The position numbers and the translations under genes are program-made. The notes below the pieces were generated by a model. It searched no databases. It had not been told where the DNA came from and saw only the letters and a list, made by a program, of their open reading frames with translations. Source: Gammaproteobacteria bacterium (GTDB lineage: Bacteria > Pseudomonadota > Gammaproteobacteria > Burkholderiales > Rhodocyclaceae). From it: 64,000 nucleotides of DNA. Where the stretch lies: NCBI GenBank assembly GCA_018828385.1, contig JAHJVE010000023.1:1-64000 (forward strand). Reading direction: 5' to 3'. This document shows positions 46,571 through 54,929 of the stretch, piece by piece. The stretch's first letter is position 1. Each line of letters starts with the position of its first letter.

Positions 46571-48850
46571 TCACGCCGCCACGAGTTGCCTCGCGAGAGC
46601 GACCTCTACCGAGTCTCCATCCTGATTGAGGACGTCGAGCCCGGATTCGGGCACGTCTCCCGACGTGCTCTGGGACACCATGATCTTCTTGGCCATCAGC
46701 TCCAGGCAGGTCATCTGCGAGGAACCGGCGTAGCCGAGGTAGATCACGCGCACCGGCTGTTTCTGTCCGATGCGCCAGGAGCGGCGTGCCGCCTGCTGGA
46801 GCGAGTACACGTTGTAGCCCGACTGCATGAAAACGATCGTCGGGAAGTCCAACAGGTCCAGTCCCGTCTTGACCAGTTCGGGATTGGTGATGAGCACGTC
46901 GATGCCACGGTCCAGTTGCTCGGCGATCCAGTCCTCGCGTCGGCTGGCGTCCACGCTTGCGCGCAGCACCGCCACCCTAAAGCCTTCCTGCTCCAGCAGC
47001 ACCTTCAAGCGCGACGTGGTGTCACGCGTGCCGGTATAGACCGTGTAGGCCAGGACCTTGCGGCCCTGCGCCTTCTCTTCCTTGCAGATGTCGATCAGCT
47101 CGCGCTCTTTCGGCGTCACCTCGAACTCGTTGAACTGAGCCGGGACGAACGCCAAGGTGTTGCGCGTGCGCGGATGCACCACGGTCTCCGACCGGAAGCA
47201 GCAGTCCGGCCAGGCCAGCAGTACGTTGAGCACCACACCCAGCAGCGTCGTATCGCGTCGCGCAAGAGCCTGTTTCAGCTCCGCGGTCAGCCGACCCGCC
47301 AGGTCGCGGTAGGCCGCGGCTTGTGCCGTGTCCATTGCGACTTCACGGAACTCCTCGTCATACGGCGGCAGGACGTTGCCGCCGATGTCCTTGAGCTTGA
47401 GGAAGATCGTGAACGGCAGGATGCACCGCAAGACCCCCTTCGGCCCGAAGCCCGGAGCCTTGACCGTGCGCACCGATACCTTGGTGCCCCTGGCCGTCTT
47501 GTGCGCCGTGCCGGTGTTTTCGGAGTAGATGTCCTTGAGGACCCCGTGGTCCCTCATGAACGCCATGGCCGCCGAGGTCATGCTGCCGCTCGTGGTCGGG
47601 CGGTAGCCGTCTTCGATCATCCGCCCAGGCAGGGCTCGGAACAGCAGGTAGAACAGGTCGTCCCCGTAGCCGCCCATCAGCGTGCCTGTCAGCAGCAAGG
47701 TCTTACGAGCCTTCGCCGCCAGCACGCCCATGGCTTGGCCCTGGGCACTGCCACCGTTCTTGTACTCGTGTGCCTCGTCCGCGATGCACAGGTCGAACGT
47801 GCCTTGCGGCAGGTAGCGCTTGATGAACTCGGACGGCTGGTAGCCGCCCTCGCCAAAGCCGAGCTCCATGTTGGCCATCGCACGCTCCATGCGCGTGGCC
47901 TGACGGTCGGAAAACACCAGTTCGCCGTTGCCGTCCATGAGGTTGATGAACTCATGGATGTTGTCGCCCAGCATCGACGCCAGGAACCCGTCGCCGAACT
48001 TCTGCATCAGCTTCTGCGCGGTGACTTCCCCGATCGTCGGGATGCGCTTCAAGGCTTTCAGCACGGCCGAGGACCGGTCGCTGCCGGACAGGCTGCGCGG
48101 GCGGATCAGTGTCCACAGGGGTGCGGCGCAATGGCTGCACTTCCTGCGGTATTCCTCGGCTTGGAGCGCGACCGGGTTGACCGGCTCGCCGTCGAGGTCG
48201 GTGATGACCGTACCGCAGTCCGGGCACGCCGCCACGTTGCCATGGCGGGTACGCCGCTGGGTGAAGACAGGCTTCCAGTGGAACCCCATCCGCATCCTGA
48301 CCCGGCCCAAGACGAAGAACTCCTGGCCCGTGGGCTGGACATTCAATTGCTCGCGCAGCTTGATGAGCTTGACGAGCGTGTCCGGCCCGTTGAGCACCCA
48401 CACCTTGGCGCCTGCCACTGTCTCCTGGATCTCGCGCCGCCACTTGTAAACAAGGTGCGGTGGCGAAAGAACCAGGGTGCGGCGGTAGCCTTCGGCGTTG
48501 AGAACGGCGGCCGTGGCGATGCCGACGGTCGTCTTGCCACAGCCCATTTCGCCATTGACAATCGCGGCGCGTTCGCCACGGTCGATCAGCAGTTCGGCGG
48601 CGGCGTGGACGACTTCGGCCTGGGCCGGGAACAGCTTGCGCTTGAGGCTGGCGACGACGAGTTGCCGGTGCGCCTGCGGCTGGCCGTTATAGACCGGCGG
48701 GTTGGCGCTGTTGAGGGCGTCGAGCAGTTCGTCGCCGAACTCGCCGACGAAATCCTGAAGGCTCAGGGTCAGAGGGGAAGATTCCGCATCGAGCAGTTCG
48801 CCCTGTACGGGTGCGGCTTCAACGGCAGTGGTTTCGAGATCGAGGGACAT
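46571..48850 (-). CDS. SNF2/DEAD-like helicase of the ICE
   Basis: A 759-residue superfamily 2 helicase. Motif I is IVNGEMGCGKTTVGIA, motif II IADEAHEYKN, motif VI QAARRSWRIGQKQPVRVIYLG, as in SNF2 enzymes. A Cys4 zinc finger (CPDCGTVI ... CSHCAAPLW, about residues 210-250) lies between motifs I and II. The ATG at 48850 was chosen over the longer frame because the leader hairpin lies directly upstream. Conserved in ICEclc-type elements beside the methyltransferase gene; role in DNA processing or protection during transfer is inferred. Confidence 0.88.
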   Translation of the reverse strand: MSLDLETTAVEAAPVQGELLDAESSPLTLSLQDFVGEFGDELLDALNSANPPVYNGQPQAHRQLVVASLKRKLFPAQAEVVHAAAELLIDRGERAAIVNGEMGCGKTTVGIATAAVLNAEGYRRTLVLSPPHLVYKWRREIQETVAGAKVWVLNGPDTLVKLIKLREQLNVQPTGQEFFVLGRVRMRMGFHWKPVFTQRRTRHGNVAACPDCGTVITDLDGEPVNPVALQAEEYRRKCSHCAAPLWTLIRPRSLSGSDRSSAVLKALKRIPTIGEVTAQKLMQKFGDGFLASMLGDNIHEFINLMDGNGELVFSDRQATRMERAMANMELGFGEGGYQPSEFIKRYLPQGTFDLCIADEAHEYKNGGSAQGQAMGVLAAKARKTLLLTGTLMGGYGDDLFYLLFRALPGRMIEDGYRPTTSGSMTSAAMAFMRDHGVLKDIYSENTGTAHKTARGTKVSVRTVKAPGFGPKGVLRCILPFTIFLKLKDIGGNVLPPYDEEFREVAMDTAQAAAYRDLAGRLTAELKQALARRDTTLLGVVLNVLLAWPDCCFRSETVVHPRTRNTLAFVPAQFNEFEVTPKERELIDICKEEKAQGRKVLAYTVYTGTRDTTSRLKVLLEQEGFRVAVLRASVDASRREDWIAEQLDRGIDVLITNPELVKTGLDLLDFPTIVFMQSGYNVYSLQQAARRSWRIGQKQPVRVIYLGYAGSSQMTCLELMAKKIMVSQSTSGDVPESGLDVLNQDGDSVEVALARQLVAA

Positions 48851-48863
48851 GGTGATGTTCCAA

Positions 48864-48909
48864 TAAAAAATGGGGCATGCCCCCCCACAGCGGGGTGATG
48901 GCATGCCCC
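48864..48909 (-). terminator. terminator-like hairpin just before the helicase start
   Basis: On the leftward strand GGGGCATGCC ... GGCATGCCCC is followed by ATTTTTTATT, ending only 13 bp before the ATG. It has the form of an intrinsic terminator between the upstream gene and the helicase, so it may act as an attenuator or a processed 5' end. Confidence 0.7.
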
Positions 48910-48953
48910 GTGGTGGGATGAAGAGACGGCAGGCGGCCGTCGGGTGGAGAGAA

Positions 48954-49265
48954 TCAGTACTCGCTAGGCAGCAGCAGCGTGGTCACGCTGCGATCCGATT
49001 CGGTGATGATCCAAAGCTGCAGGCCGGGTGCGATCTGGTAGGAAGAGAACAGGCGGTCCTCGCCGGACTCCAGCGCGGCTTCGTTCTGCCGCTTGTCGTA
49101 GTCGTCGAGGTCGCCCCAGTCGCCATTGAGGTGGCGGTGCAGGTACGGCACCGGGTTGAGCCGGCCTTGCTGGACCAGGGCGTCAACGCCGCAGGTCACG
49201 ACGGTCTCGCCTGGGAAGAAGCGCCGGCTCGATGTCTGGCCGATGGGAAGTGCTTGGGCTGCCAT
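48954..49265 (-). CDS. conserved ICE protein of unknown function
   Basis: From the ATG at 49265 the protein has 103 residues, soluble and acidic: SRRFFPGETVVTCGVDALVQQGRLNPVPYLHRHLNGDWGDLDDYDKRQNEAAL ... RLFSSYQIAPGLQLWIITESDRSVTTLLLPSEY. This pattern is common in ICE small proteins that look plasmid-derived. No catalytic motif is visible. A leader hairpin with GCCCC-ATC-GGGGC and a AAGGAG site precede it. Confidence 0.75.
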   Translation of the reverse strand: MAAQALPIGQTSSRRFFPGETVVTCGVDALVQQGRLNPVPYLHRHLNGDWGDLDDYDKRQNEAALESGEDRLFSSYQIAPGLQLWIITESDRSVTTLLLPSEY

Positions 49266-49367
49266 GGAAGGCTCCTTGAAGATGGAGGGGCCACGGCGCC
49301 CCATCGGGGCGACTGGACCCCGGTGGGTGGAGGAAGCCGACGGTGACCGTCAGCGGTAGAGAAGCGA

Positions 49368-50477
49368 TCAGCGGATGGTCAACACCTCGCCCCGCGTGGG
49401 GGAGCCAGGCGTCATGTCCCACGCGCGGATGACGGGCACGAACTTGTCGGTGAGGATGCGGGTCTCGGCGATGGAGCCGTCTTCGCGTTCGGTGAATTCG
49501 CGTTGAAGCGTCTTGTCCTTGTGGGTGTCACCTTTGACGACGAGTACGCGCCCGGTCTTGGAGCGCACAACCCCCGAGATCGCGCCCGCGGCCAGAGCCA
49601 GGGCGAGATGCCAGTGGGACAAGGCACGCGCCGGTGGACGCAGCGACTGCTGCGCGGCCCCCAGGTGCGTGTCCTGCGACGGCCAGAGGCCTTGCAGCCG
49701 GCCGACTTCATCGGCGAACTGCTCTGGCTCCATCGTCACGCGGAAGAAATGCTCCGGCTCGGCCGGACTGGCGGGGACGATGTACGGCAGGAACGGCCAT
49801 TCGCTCGGCAGTTCCTCGGCTTCGACTTCACCAAGCCCGATCTGCAGCAGCAGATTGCGCACGGCCTTGAGACCATCGGGTGCCAGCTCGCGCTGGCGCA
49901 CCCTGCGGCCGAAGATCACCACCTGCTTGAACTGCGTTTCCACCGCTCGGTAGATGCGTAGGTCCGTGTAGTGGCGTGTCAGCCAGCCGACCAGCTCGGC
50001 GTCGAGCACGTAGCCAGGGACGATGAAGACCAGCACGCCGCCATACTGCAATAGCGAGAGGCTGCGCTGATAGAAGAGCTTCTCGAAGCGGGCACGGCCC
50101 TGGCCCTGATAGCCGATGTTGCCGTTGACGTCCTTGGACAGATCGCCATACGGTGGGTTGAGCCAGAGCAGTCCGAAGGACTGCTTGGAGATCATCGTGT
50201 CCATCAGGTCCGCGTGCAGGCAGTGATCGACCAGGCCGCGGGCATGGCGTGCCCGCTCCGCGTCGAACTCGACGGCGAACGCCTTGGCTTGCTCGCGCCC
50301 GAGAGCATGAGCGGCTTCGGCGATCGCCACGCCTTCGCCGGCGCAGGGATCGAGGATGCACATCGGGCCATCGCTGGGCATCAGTGCGTTGAGGGCTCTT
50401 TCGAGCGTGGGTTCGTCGGTCGGGTAATACCCGTTCTTGGCGAAATTGCGGGCGAGCCGCGGGAACATGAGAGCCAT
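49368..50477 (-). CDS. DNA methyltransferase-like protein (NPPY motif)
   Basis: A 369-residue protein. MCILDPCAGEGVAIAEAAHALG is the SAM-binding motif I, and FGLLWLNPPYGDLSKD is the NPPY catalytic motif IV of N6-adenine or N4-cytosine methyltransferases. No partner endonuclease is adjacent, so an orphan modifying or anti-restriction role is likely. The C-terminal third (about 230-369) is unrecognised. ATG at 50477 behind CAGGAGACTTCC. Confidence 0.85.
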   Translation of the reverse strand: MALMFPRLARNFAKNGYYPTDEPTLERALNALMPSDGPMCILDPCAGEGVAIAEAAHALGREQAKAFAVEFDAERARHARGLVDHCLHADLMDTMISKQSFGLLWLNPPYGDLSKDVNGNIGYQGQGRARFEKLFYQRSLSLLQYGGVLVFIVPGYVLDAELVGWLTRHYTDLRIYRAVETQFKQVVIFGRRVRQRELAPDGLKAVRNLLLQIGLGEVEAEELPSEWPFLPYIVPASPAEPEHFFRVTMEPEQFADEVGRLQGLWPSQDTHLGAAQQSLRPPARALSHWHLALALAAGAISGVVRSKTGRVLVVKGDTHKDKTLQREFTEREDGSIAETRILTDKFVPVIRAWDMTPGSPTRGEVLTIR

Positions 50478-50541
50478 GGAAGTCTCCTGGTTGGCGGGGA
50501 TGAAGTGCGAAAGCACGCCTTGGCGTGCTCTCGCGGGCGGG

Positions 50542-51192
50542 TCAAGCCGCTACCGCTTCCGGCGTCCAAATCTTGGCCGGATAGGGATAGGCGGTGAGTA
50601 CGTCACTGCGGATCAGGGAGCCCAGCGCCAGGGTCAGCGCCGGCACGTCGATGGCGAGCCGATTGCCTTCCAGCGGCCCGAGGGCGAACGGAAGGCGGGC
50701 CAGCATCTCGCGGGTCTGTAGCAGTTCCAGCACGGTTTCGCGCCAGTGGTCGAGCAGCGGCAGTGGGCAGGTGTCCCGCACCAGCATCCACAGGCGGTCA
50801 AGCCGGTGGGCGCTGCCCTTGGGCAGCAATGCCAGTGCGCTGGCGTTTGCCTTGTCGGGCTTGATGCAGCGGCGGTCGAACAGCCACACGTTGGACAGCG
50901 AACCGAACAGCGTTCGCCGGTAGGCACGGGTCATGCGCTTTTCCAGGCGATCGACGTTGCTGACGAACACCGGGACGCTGCCGCCCTGGTCGGTGATGAC
51001 GTGGAACTGGTCCAGGCCCTGTTCGTCGCGCCCGAGGGTCAGACGAGCGAGGAACTGCTGGACGGCGGTGTCGCGCGCCCAGATCGACAGGAAGATCAGA
51101 TTGCCCTGGTCATCGCCGACGCAAGCATCGGCCATCACGTCGGAGCATTCGTCGATGCGATACAGCGTGGTGGAAGAAGTGTTTTCGGGCAT
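50542..51192 (-). CDS. conserved ICE protein of unknown function
   Basis: A 216-residue soluble protein from the ATG at 51192. Alpha/beta N-terminus (VGDDQGNLIFLSIWARDTAVQQFLARLTLG ... VPVFVSNVDRLEKRMTRAYRRTLFGSLSNVWLFDRR) and a helical C-terminus with an ALGPLEG... segment. No known motif. Found in the small-protein block of related ICEs. A GGGGCA/TGCCCC leader hairpin lies upstream. Confidence 0.75.
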   Translation of the reverse strand: MPENTSSTTLYRIDECSDVMADACVGDDQGNLIFLSIWARDTAVQQFLARLTLGRDEQGLDQFHVITDQGGSVPVFVSNVDRLEKRMTRAYRRTLFGSLSNVWLFDRRCIKPDKANASALALLPKGSAHRLDRLWMLVRDTCPLPLLDHWRETVLELLQTREMLARLPFALGPLEGNRLAIDVPALTLALGSLIRSDVLTAYPYPAKIWTPEAVAA

Positions 51193-51268
51193 GGTGGTGT
51201 CCTCGGATGAACGGGAACAGCACCGCCCGCTGGGGCAAGTACTGCCCCAGGGGGTGGAAGAAAGCCGC

Positions 51269-51529
51269 TCAGTCCGGCTCGAACTGCCGGGTGTGCGGGT
51301 TGAAGTGAAGCGCCTCATCTACCGAAGTGATTGGCGTGAAGCCCTCCAGGTAGATGTTGTTGAGGTACTGGTCGCGGTGGGTCAGTGCCTGCCGTGCCTG
51401 TGCCTCGGTGAGGCCGTTGCTGATGAAGTACTCCAGCATTTCCTCGTCGGAAGAAACTTCGTCGTTGGACAAACTCCCTTCAACGAGCTTCAACAGCGAG
51501 GGCGGAAGCGCAGCCAGGATCGGGTCCAT
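51269..51529 (-). CDS. small acidic ICE protein
   Basis: An 86-residue protein (MDPILAALPPSLLKLVEGS ... LEYFISNGLTEAQARQALTHRDQYLNNIYLEGFTPITSVDEALHFNPHTRQFEPD), acidic and helical, no known motif. It follows the upstream gene by 16 bp with GGAGGAACC before the ATG and lacks the leader hairpin, so it is co-translated with that gene. Confidence 0.7.
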   Translation of the reverse strand: MDPILAALPPSLLKLVEGSLSNDEVSSDEEMLEYFISNGLTEAQARQALTHRDQYLNNIYLEGFTPITSVDEALHFNPHTRQFEPD

Positions 51530-51545
51530 GTCGGTTCCTCCTGGC

Positions 51546-51953
51546 TCAGGCCATCAGCGCTGCGGTGGGTGCCGCAGGTGCCGTGGGTGTGCGCCGCCGC
51601 GCGTGGTAGGCGCGAACGCCTGCACGCCAGTCGGCGGACTGCTCTGGTGCGAGGTCCAGATAGGACAGCGGGCACGTGTAGTAGTACGGGTGCATGGACT
51701 CGTCCAGTGGCTTGTAGCCCCACTGGTCGCCGCTGCGTTCGAGAAGATCGCAGCGGATGTAGCGCAGGGATTGGCCTGGCGCCAGATGACGATGCACGCC
51801 TTCGACCTTGGCCGTCACTTCCGTGACGGACCACAGGACGTTGCCGCGCAGCGCGTGGGCGATGACCTTGACGCTGGCGCGCTCGGTCTCTTGCGGTGCG
51901 ATCAGTTCCGCGATCAGTTCAGACCGCGATTGGGGGGAGAAATACCAGCCCAT
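51546..51953 (-). CDS. conserved ICE protein of unknown function
   Basis: From the ATG at 51953, 135 residues: MGWYFSPQSRSELIAELI, then EVTAKVEGVHRHLAPGQSLRYIRCDLLERSGDQWGYKPLDESMHPYYYTCPLSYLDL. Beta-rich and Tyr-rich; this form recurs in plasmid and ICE small proteins. No catalytic motif. A GGGGG-AGAG-CCCCC leader hairpin precedes it. Confidence 0.75.
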   Translation of the reverse strand: MGWYFSPQSRSELIAELIAPQETERASVKVIAHALRGNVLWSVTEVTAKVEGVHRHLAPGQSLRYIRCDLLERSGDQWGYKPLDESMHPYYYTCPLSYLDLAPEQSADWRAGVRAYHARRRTPTAPAAPTAALMA

Positions 51954-52053
51954 GAAAGGCCTCCTGAAGAATCGAGCCGGAGGCCTGCCCGTGGGGGAGA
52001 GCCCCCAGCGGGTGATGGAATGCCGCGCGTGCGGCGATGGAGTCCGGTGCGGA

Positions 52054-52377
52054 CTAGGAGCCGCAACCGGCTGGGCAGTAGCCCAGTTCGATGCCATGGG
52101 AGCAGTAGCCGTTCGCAGCGTTCCACTCCTGCGTTTCCTGCCGTTCGGCAGGGGTTGCGTAGTCCCATTCCTGGGTCGCGATTTCCAGGGCCTGAGCCCG
52201 CTGGGTTTCCGGCAACCGACTGGCTTGCGCGTCGATCTCCGAACTGAAAAGCGTGACCCAGTGATCCCAGGACAGGCCGCAACCACGCTGGGCGTGCTCG
52301 GCGGCCGTCTTGCAGACAGCGCGCCACGCGGGTTCGTCCAGCGTGCAATGAGGTGCATCGCAAGCGATGGTGGACAT
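52054..52377 (-). CDS. conserved Cys-containing ICE protein
   Basis: From the ATG at 52377, 107 residues. It contains CDAPHC at the start and CSHGIELGYCPAGC at the end, a pattern that may bind zinc, with a helical Trp-rich middle (LSWDHWVTLFSSEIDAQASRLPETQRAQALEIATQEWDYATPAERQE). Family not recognised. Confidence 0.7.
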   Translation of the reverse strand: MSTIACDAPHCTLDEPAWRAVCKTAAEHAQRGCGLSWDHWVTLFSSEIDAQASRLPETQRAQALEIATQEWDYATPAERQETQEWNAANGYCSHGIELGYCPAGCGS

Positions 52378-52471
52378 GATGGAGACCTCCAGAAGAAAGT
52401 CGGAGCCTCCCCCGCATGGGGAAGGAACCCCGGCGGATGGATCAAGAACACCGCGGATGCGGCGTCTGCGA

Positions 52472-53161
52472 TCACGCAGGTTGCAGTTCGGCCTGGCGGC
52501 TCCACTCCTGCGTCTTGAAGTCCAGCGCGTAGCCCAGTTCACCCAGGCGGGCGATCTGCGCGCGCAGGGTGCGGCGGTCGATGGTCGAATCCAGTTTCAC
52601 GGACTCTCCCAGCGGCCAGAGCAGCCCGAATAGCGCGGCGTCGCCATCTTCGGTGCTGCCGGGGGCAGCAGCCGCAGCGGGCGGCGGGGCATCCACACCA
52701 AAAGGCGTGGTATCGATCAGCGGGTCCGCGGACGCCTGCACGGATGCGGGCTTGGCGGGTCTGGATGCCTTGGCGGGCTTGGCCGGCGTTGACGCAGGCT
52801 GCGCGCCCAGTTCTTCATCGAGCGGATCGACTTCCTGGGTGGTGAAGCTGCGTGCCTCGTCACGGCTCAGTTTGTCGATGCCGTTGAGCGTCATCCCGTC
52901 CAGGTTGGCACGGATCTCGAACCGCATGCCGTCGCCGACGGGATAGGACTTCGGGAAGATGTAGCGGATGACGAACTCCCCGTCGTACTTGCCTTCGGGG
53001 TACTGCTCCAGCTCCGCATCCTTCACCGCGAACTTGCCGATGGGGGTGACAAGTCGGCCGACGTTGAAAGGGCCGTTTCTTCCGCGGATCGTGCGCAGCG
53101 TGAGTTGGCCTGGGACGGTGATGGGCGAACCCGATTGGTCGGGCGCCGATGTGACTGCCAT
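52472..53161 (-). CDS. DUF3275 family protein
   Basis: A 229-residue protein. The N-terminal ~100 residues (ITVPGQLTLRTIRGRNGPFNVGRLVTPIGKFAVKDAELEQYPEGKYDGEFVIRYIFPKSY) are the DUF3275 domain, which looks like a single-strand-binding-type beta fold. A Pro/Ala/Lys-rich linker leads to a short C-terminal helical part. Start at 53161 behind AAGGAGAACC. DUF3275 proteins are ICE markers of unknown role; nucleic-acid binding is an inference. Confidence 0.85.
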   Translation of the reverse strand: MAVTSAPDQSGSPITVPGQLTLRTIRGRNGPFNVGRLVTPIGKFAVKDAELEQYPEGKYDGEFVIRYIFPKSYPVGDGMRFEIRANLDGMTLNGIDKLSRDEARSFTTQEVDPLDEELGAQPASTPAKPAKASRPAKPASVQASADPLIDTTPFGVDAPPPAAAAAPGSTEDGDAALFGLLWPLGESVKLDSTIDRRTLRAQIARLGELGYALDFKTQEWSRQAELQPA

Positions 53162-53218
53162 GATGGTTCTCCTTGGGGAATAGGAAAAAGGCAAGGCCCC
53201 GTGAGGGGCCATGCCGGA

Positions 53219-54136
53219 TCAGAACGAAGCAGCCAATGCCGGCTCCTGCTCCTCGACTTCACCTGCGGGCTCGCGCACGGCGGGCTCGACAGGCTGGTCG
53301 GCAGCGGTGTCGGCGGCAACCTCGGCTTCGGGCGCGGGTGCGTCCTCGGCTTGCGGCGCCTCGGCTTGCGCCTGGCTCGTCGGATAGACCTGGGTGCCGT
53401 CGATCTTGATGAGACCGATGTGGACCAGCGTCGATTCCAGGCTCGCTCCCGGTTCCCCGGCGCGCTCGCCCTTGGTGCGGATGTACGGATCGATCTTCAT
53501 GTCGTTCAGACGGAAGGCGATCAGCACCTTGCGGTCCCCTTCGATGGCCTGCACGCACCGGCGAACCAGGTGCTCGGCTTCAGGGGTGGCGACGATGGTG
53601 TCGAAGTACCGATATTCCGGTTCACCGACAGGTCCGGCCAGCGCCGCGACGCAGCACGACAGGAACGGATCGCCATCCTTGGGGGAGACGTCCTTCGGGC
53701 GGCTGAGGTAGCCGATGCCGCGGGTGATCAGCTCGTGCTGCTTGATCGAAGCCAGTTCGGCCCGGTCAAGCGGCTCGGCCTTCAGCAGTCGCGCCTTCAG
53801 AGACGCGGCGGCCTGGCCCTTGTGCTCACCCTTGTCGCGGATGTACGCATCGCCCCAGAGGTCGCCGAGGCGGAAGCGCACCAGCGGCCGCTGCTTGGGA
53901 TCGTCAACGCCGATGTAGCGCTCGACCAGTTTCTTGGCCTCGGCACCCGAGACCTTGACGTCGAAGTAGCGGTAGCTGGGGTCCTTGGCGGAGCCGACCA
54001 GCGCGGCGATGGTGCATGCCAGGAAGGGCTGCGCACGGCGGCCGCCCCGGACGGGAACCTCGCGGACACGCTGGATGTAGCCGATGCCCGAGGTGTGGAG
54101 GTCGAAATACGATTTCTCGTTGGACGTGGTGCTCAT
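53219..54136 (-). CDS. DUF3577 family protein with two repeats
   Basis: From the ATG at 54136, 305 residues. Two similar units (about 15-120 and 130-240) each have GIGYI/L, PFL(A/S)C, A-x-x-G, YRYFD, VRFRL/IAFRL and Y-I-R-x-KGE. This is the DUF3577 (STY4534-like) family seen on ICEs; the whole protein is an internal duplication plus an acidic, low-complexity tail (about 245-300). Function unknown; the beta pattern suggests nucleic-acid binding. Structured element copy 2 lies upstream. Confidence 0.85.
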   Translation of the reverse strand: MSTTSNEKSYFDLHTSGIGYIQRVREVPVRGGRRAQPFLACTIAALVGSAKDPSYRYFDVKVSGAEAKKLVERYIGVDDPKQRPLVRFRLGDLWGDAYIRDKGEHKGQAAASLKARLLKAEPLDRAELASIKQHELITRGIGYLSRPKDVSPKDGDPFLSCCVAALAGPVGEPEYRYFDTIVATPEAEHLVRRCVQAIEGDRKVLIAFRLNDMKIDPYIRTKGERAGEPGASLESTLVHIGLIKIDGTQVYPTSQAQAEAPQAEDAPAPEAEVAADTAADQPVEPAVREPAGEVEEQEPALAASF

Positions 54137-54227
54137 GGTGAATCTCCATTGGGATGAAGCGGAGACACACCGGCCCCACGCATGCGGGGAAAGGTGCGTA
54201 ACCCCGCGGTGGGTTGATAAGGCGAAA

Positions 54228-54364
54228 GCATCCGCCACCAGGACTGGTGGCCGCTCGCGGATGGATGCGGTGCGAGCTGGCTCGGTCACGCAGTGGAAAC
54301 TGCGCGGCAACCTCGAAGACCGATGGTTGCCTGGCATGTCGCTGACAACGTCAGCAGGCATGGG
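54228..54364 (-). repeat. three-dyad structured element, copy 2 (upstream of DUF3577 gene)
   Basis: Dyads GCATCC/GGATGC (54228-54268), GCAACC/GGTTGC (54307-54330) and GCTGAC/GTCAGC (54340-54354). The box GCGAGCTGG and the linker CTGGCATGT are shared with the other copies. It lies after a terminator and 92 bp or more before the DUF3577 start. Surveys have named candidate RNA motifs after DUF3085 and DUF3577; whether this is one of them is not settled here. Confidence 0.75.
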
Positions 54365-54446
54365 GGCAGCATGGACGGGCTTCGCGCGCGCGGCAGTAAT
54401 CAATCGGCATCCGGACGCTTCCCTTTGTCCATGCCGCCAGCGCCGC

Positions 54447-54473
54447 AAAAAAAGAAGCCCCCATGAAGGGGGC
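54447..54473 (-). terminator. terminator after the DUF3085 gene
   Basis: Leftward strand GCCCCC-TTCAT-GGGGGC then TTCTTTTTTT, 25 bp past the DUF3085 stop. Strong intrinsic terminator. It is followed by structured element copy 2, which therefore starts a new unit. Confidence 0.88.
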
Positions 54474-54497
54474 CGTGAGGGGACAGTGGTATTCGCA

Positions 54498-54851
54498 CTA
54501 CATCGATGGCACCACCTCCAGCGACAGGTGCGTCGTGGTGGCGGATAGCATCAGATCGTCCATGCCGCGCAGGATGCGGGCGAAGACGCCTTCCTTCGGA
54601 TCGAAGAACTCGCCGAAGTCGTCGCCACCCAGCTCGGCACGCGCCAGTTCCCACCAGCCGTCAAACGGGTCGGTATCCGGGTTGCAGCCGACGGCATAGG
54701 CCAGCAGCTTCACGCGGCCATCGGGACGGCGCTCTCCCTGCTCGGCGAGGAAGTACACGCCCTGGTCCTTGGCGAGGACGACGCGGCATTGGTTGGCAAC
54801 GGCCTCGGCCAGCACGGGGCGCAGGTCGGAACCTTTGAATCGCAGTGACAT
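54498..54851 (-). CDS. DUF3085 family protein
   Basis: A 117-residue protein: SDLRPVLAEAVANQCRVVLAKDQGVYFLAEQGERRPDGRVKLLAYAVGCNPDTDPFDGWWELARAELGGDDFGEFF is the DUF3085 pattern. Soluble; function unknown. A terminator-form hairpin ends right at its ribosome binding site, as described for the neighbouring leader feature. Confidence 0.85.
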   Translation of the reverse strand: MSLRFKGSDLRPVLAEAVANQCRVVLAKDQGVYFLAEQGERRPDGRVKLLAYAVGCNPDTDPFDGWWELARAELGGDDFGEFFDPKEGVFARILRGMDDLMLSATTTHLSLEVVPSM

Positions 54852-54867
54852 GGTTGATCTCCTGAAG

Positions 54868-54902
54868 AAAAAGGCCCTCCACCCGAATGGATGGAAGGCC
54901 TA
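54868..54902 (-). promoter_or_regulatory. terminator-form leader of the DUF3085 gene
   Basis: Leftward strand GGCCTTCCATCC-ATTC-GGGTGGAGGGCC, then TTTTTCTTC and CAGGAG, with the ATG 9 bp later. The hairpin and T-run are a full intrinsic terminator placed directly on the ribosome binding site. Either it ends the upstream transcript or it attenuates this gene. Confidence 0.7.
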
Positions 54903-54929
54903 TGGGGGCAAGTCGCCGGTAGGCTGCGG

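Noticed and set aside
46586-48898. 770-codon rightward frame opposite the helicase
   Set aside because: Mirror frame of the helicase gene, which has clear SF2 motifs; the mirror product is low-complexity.
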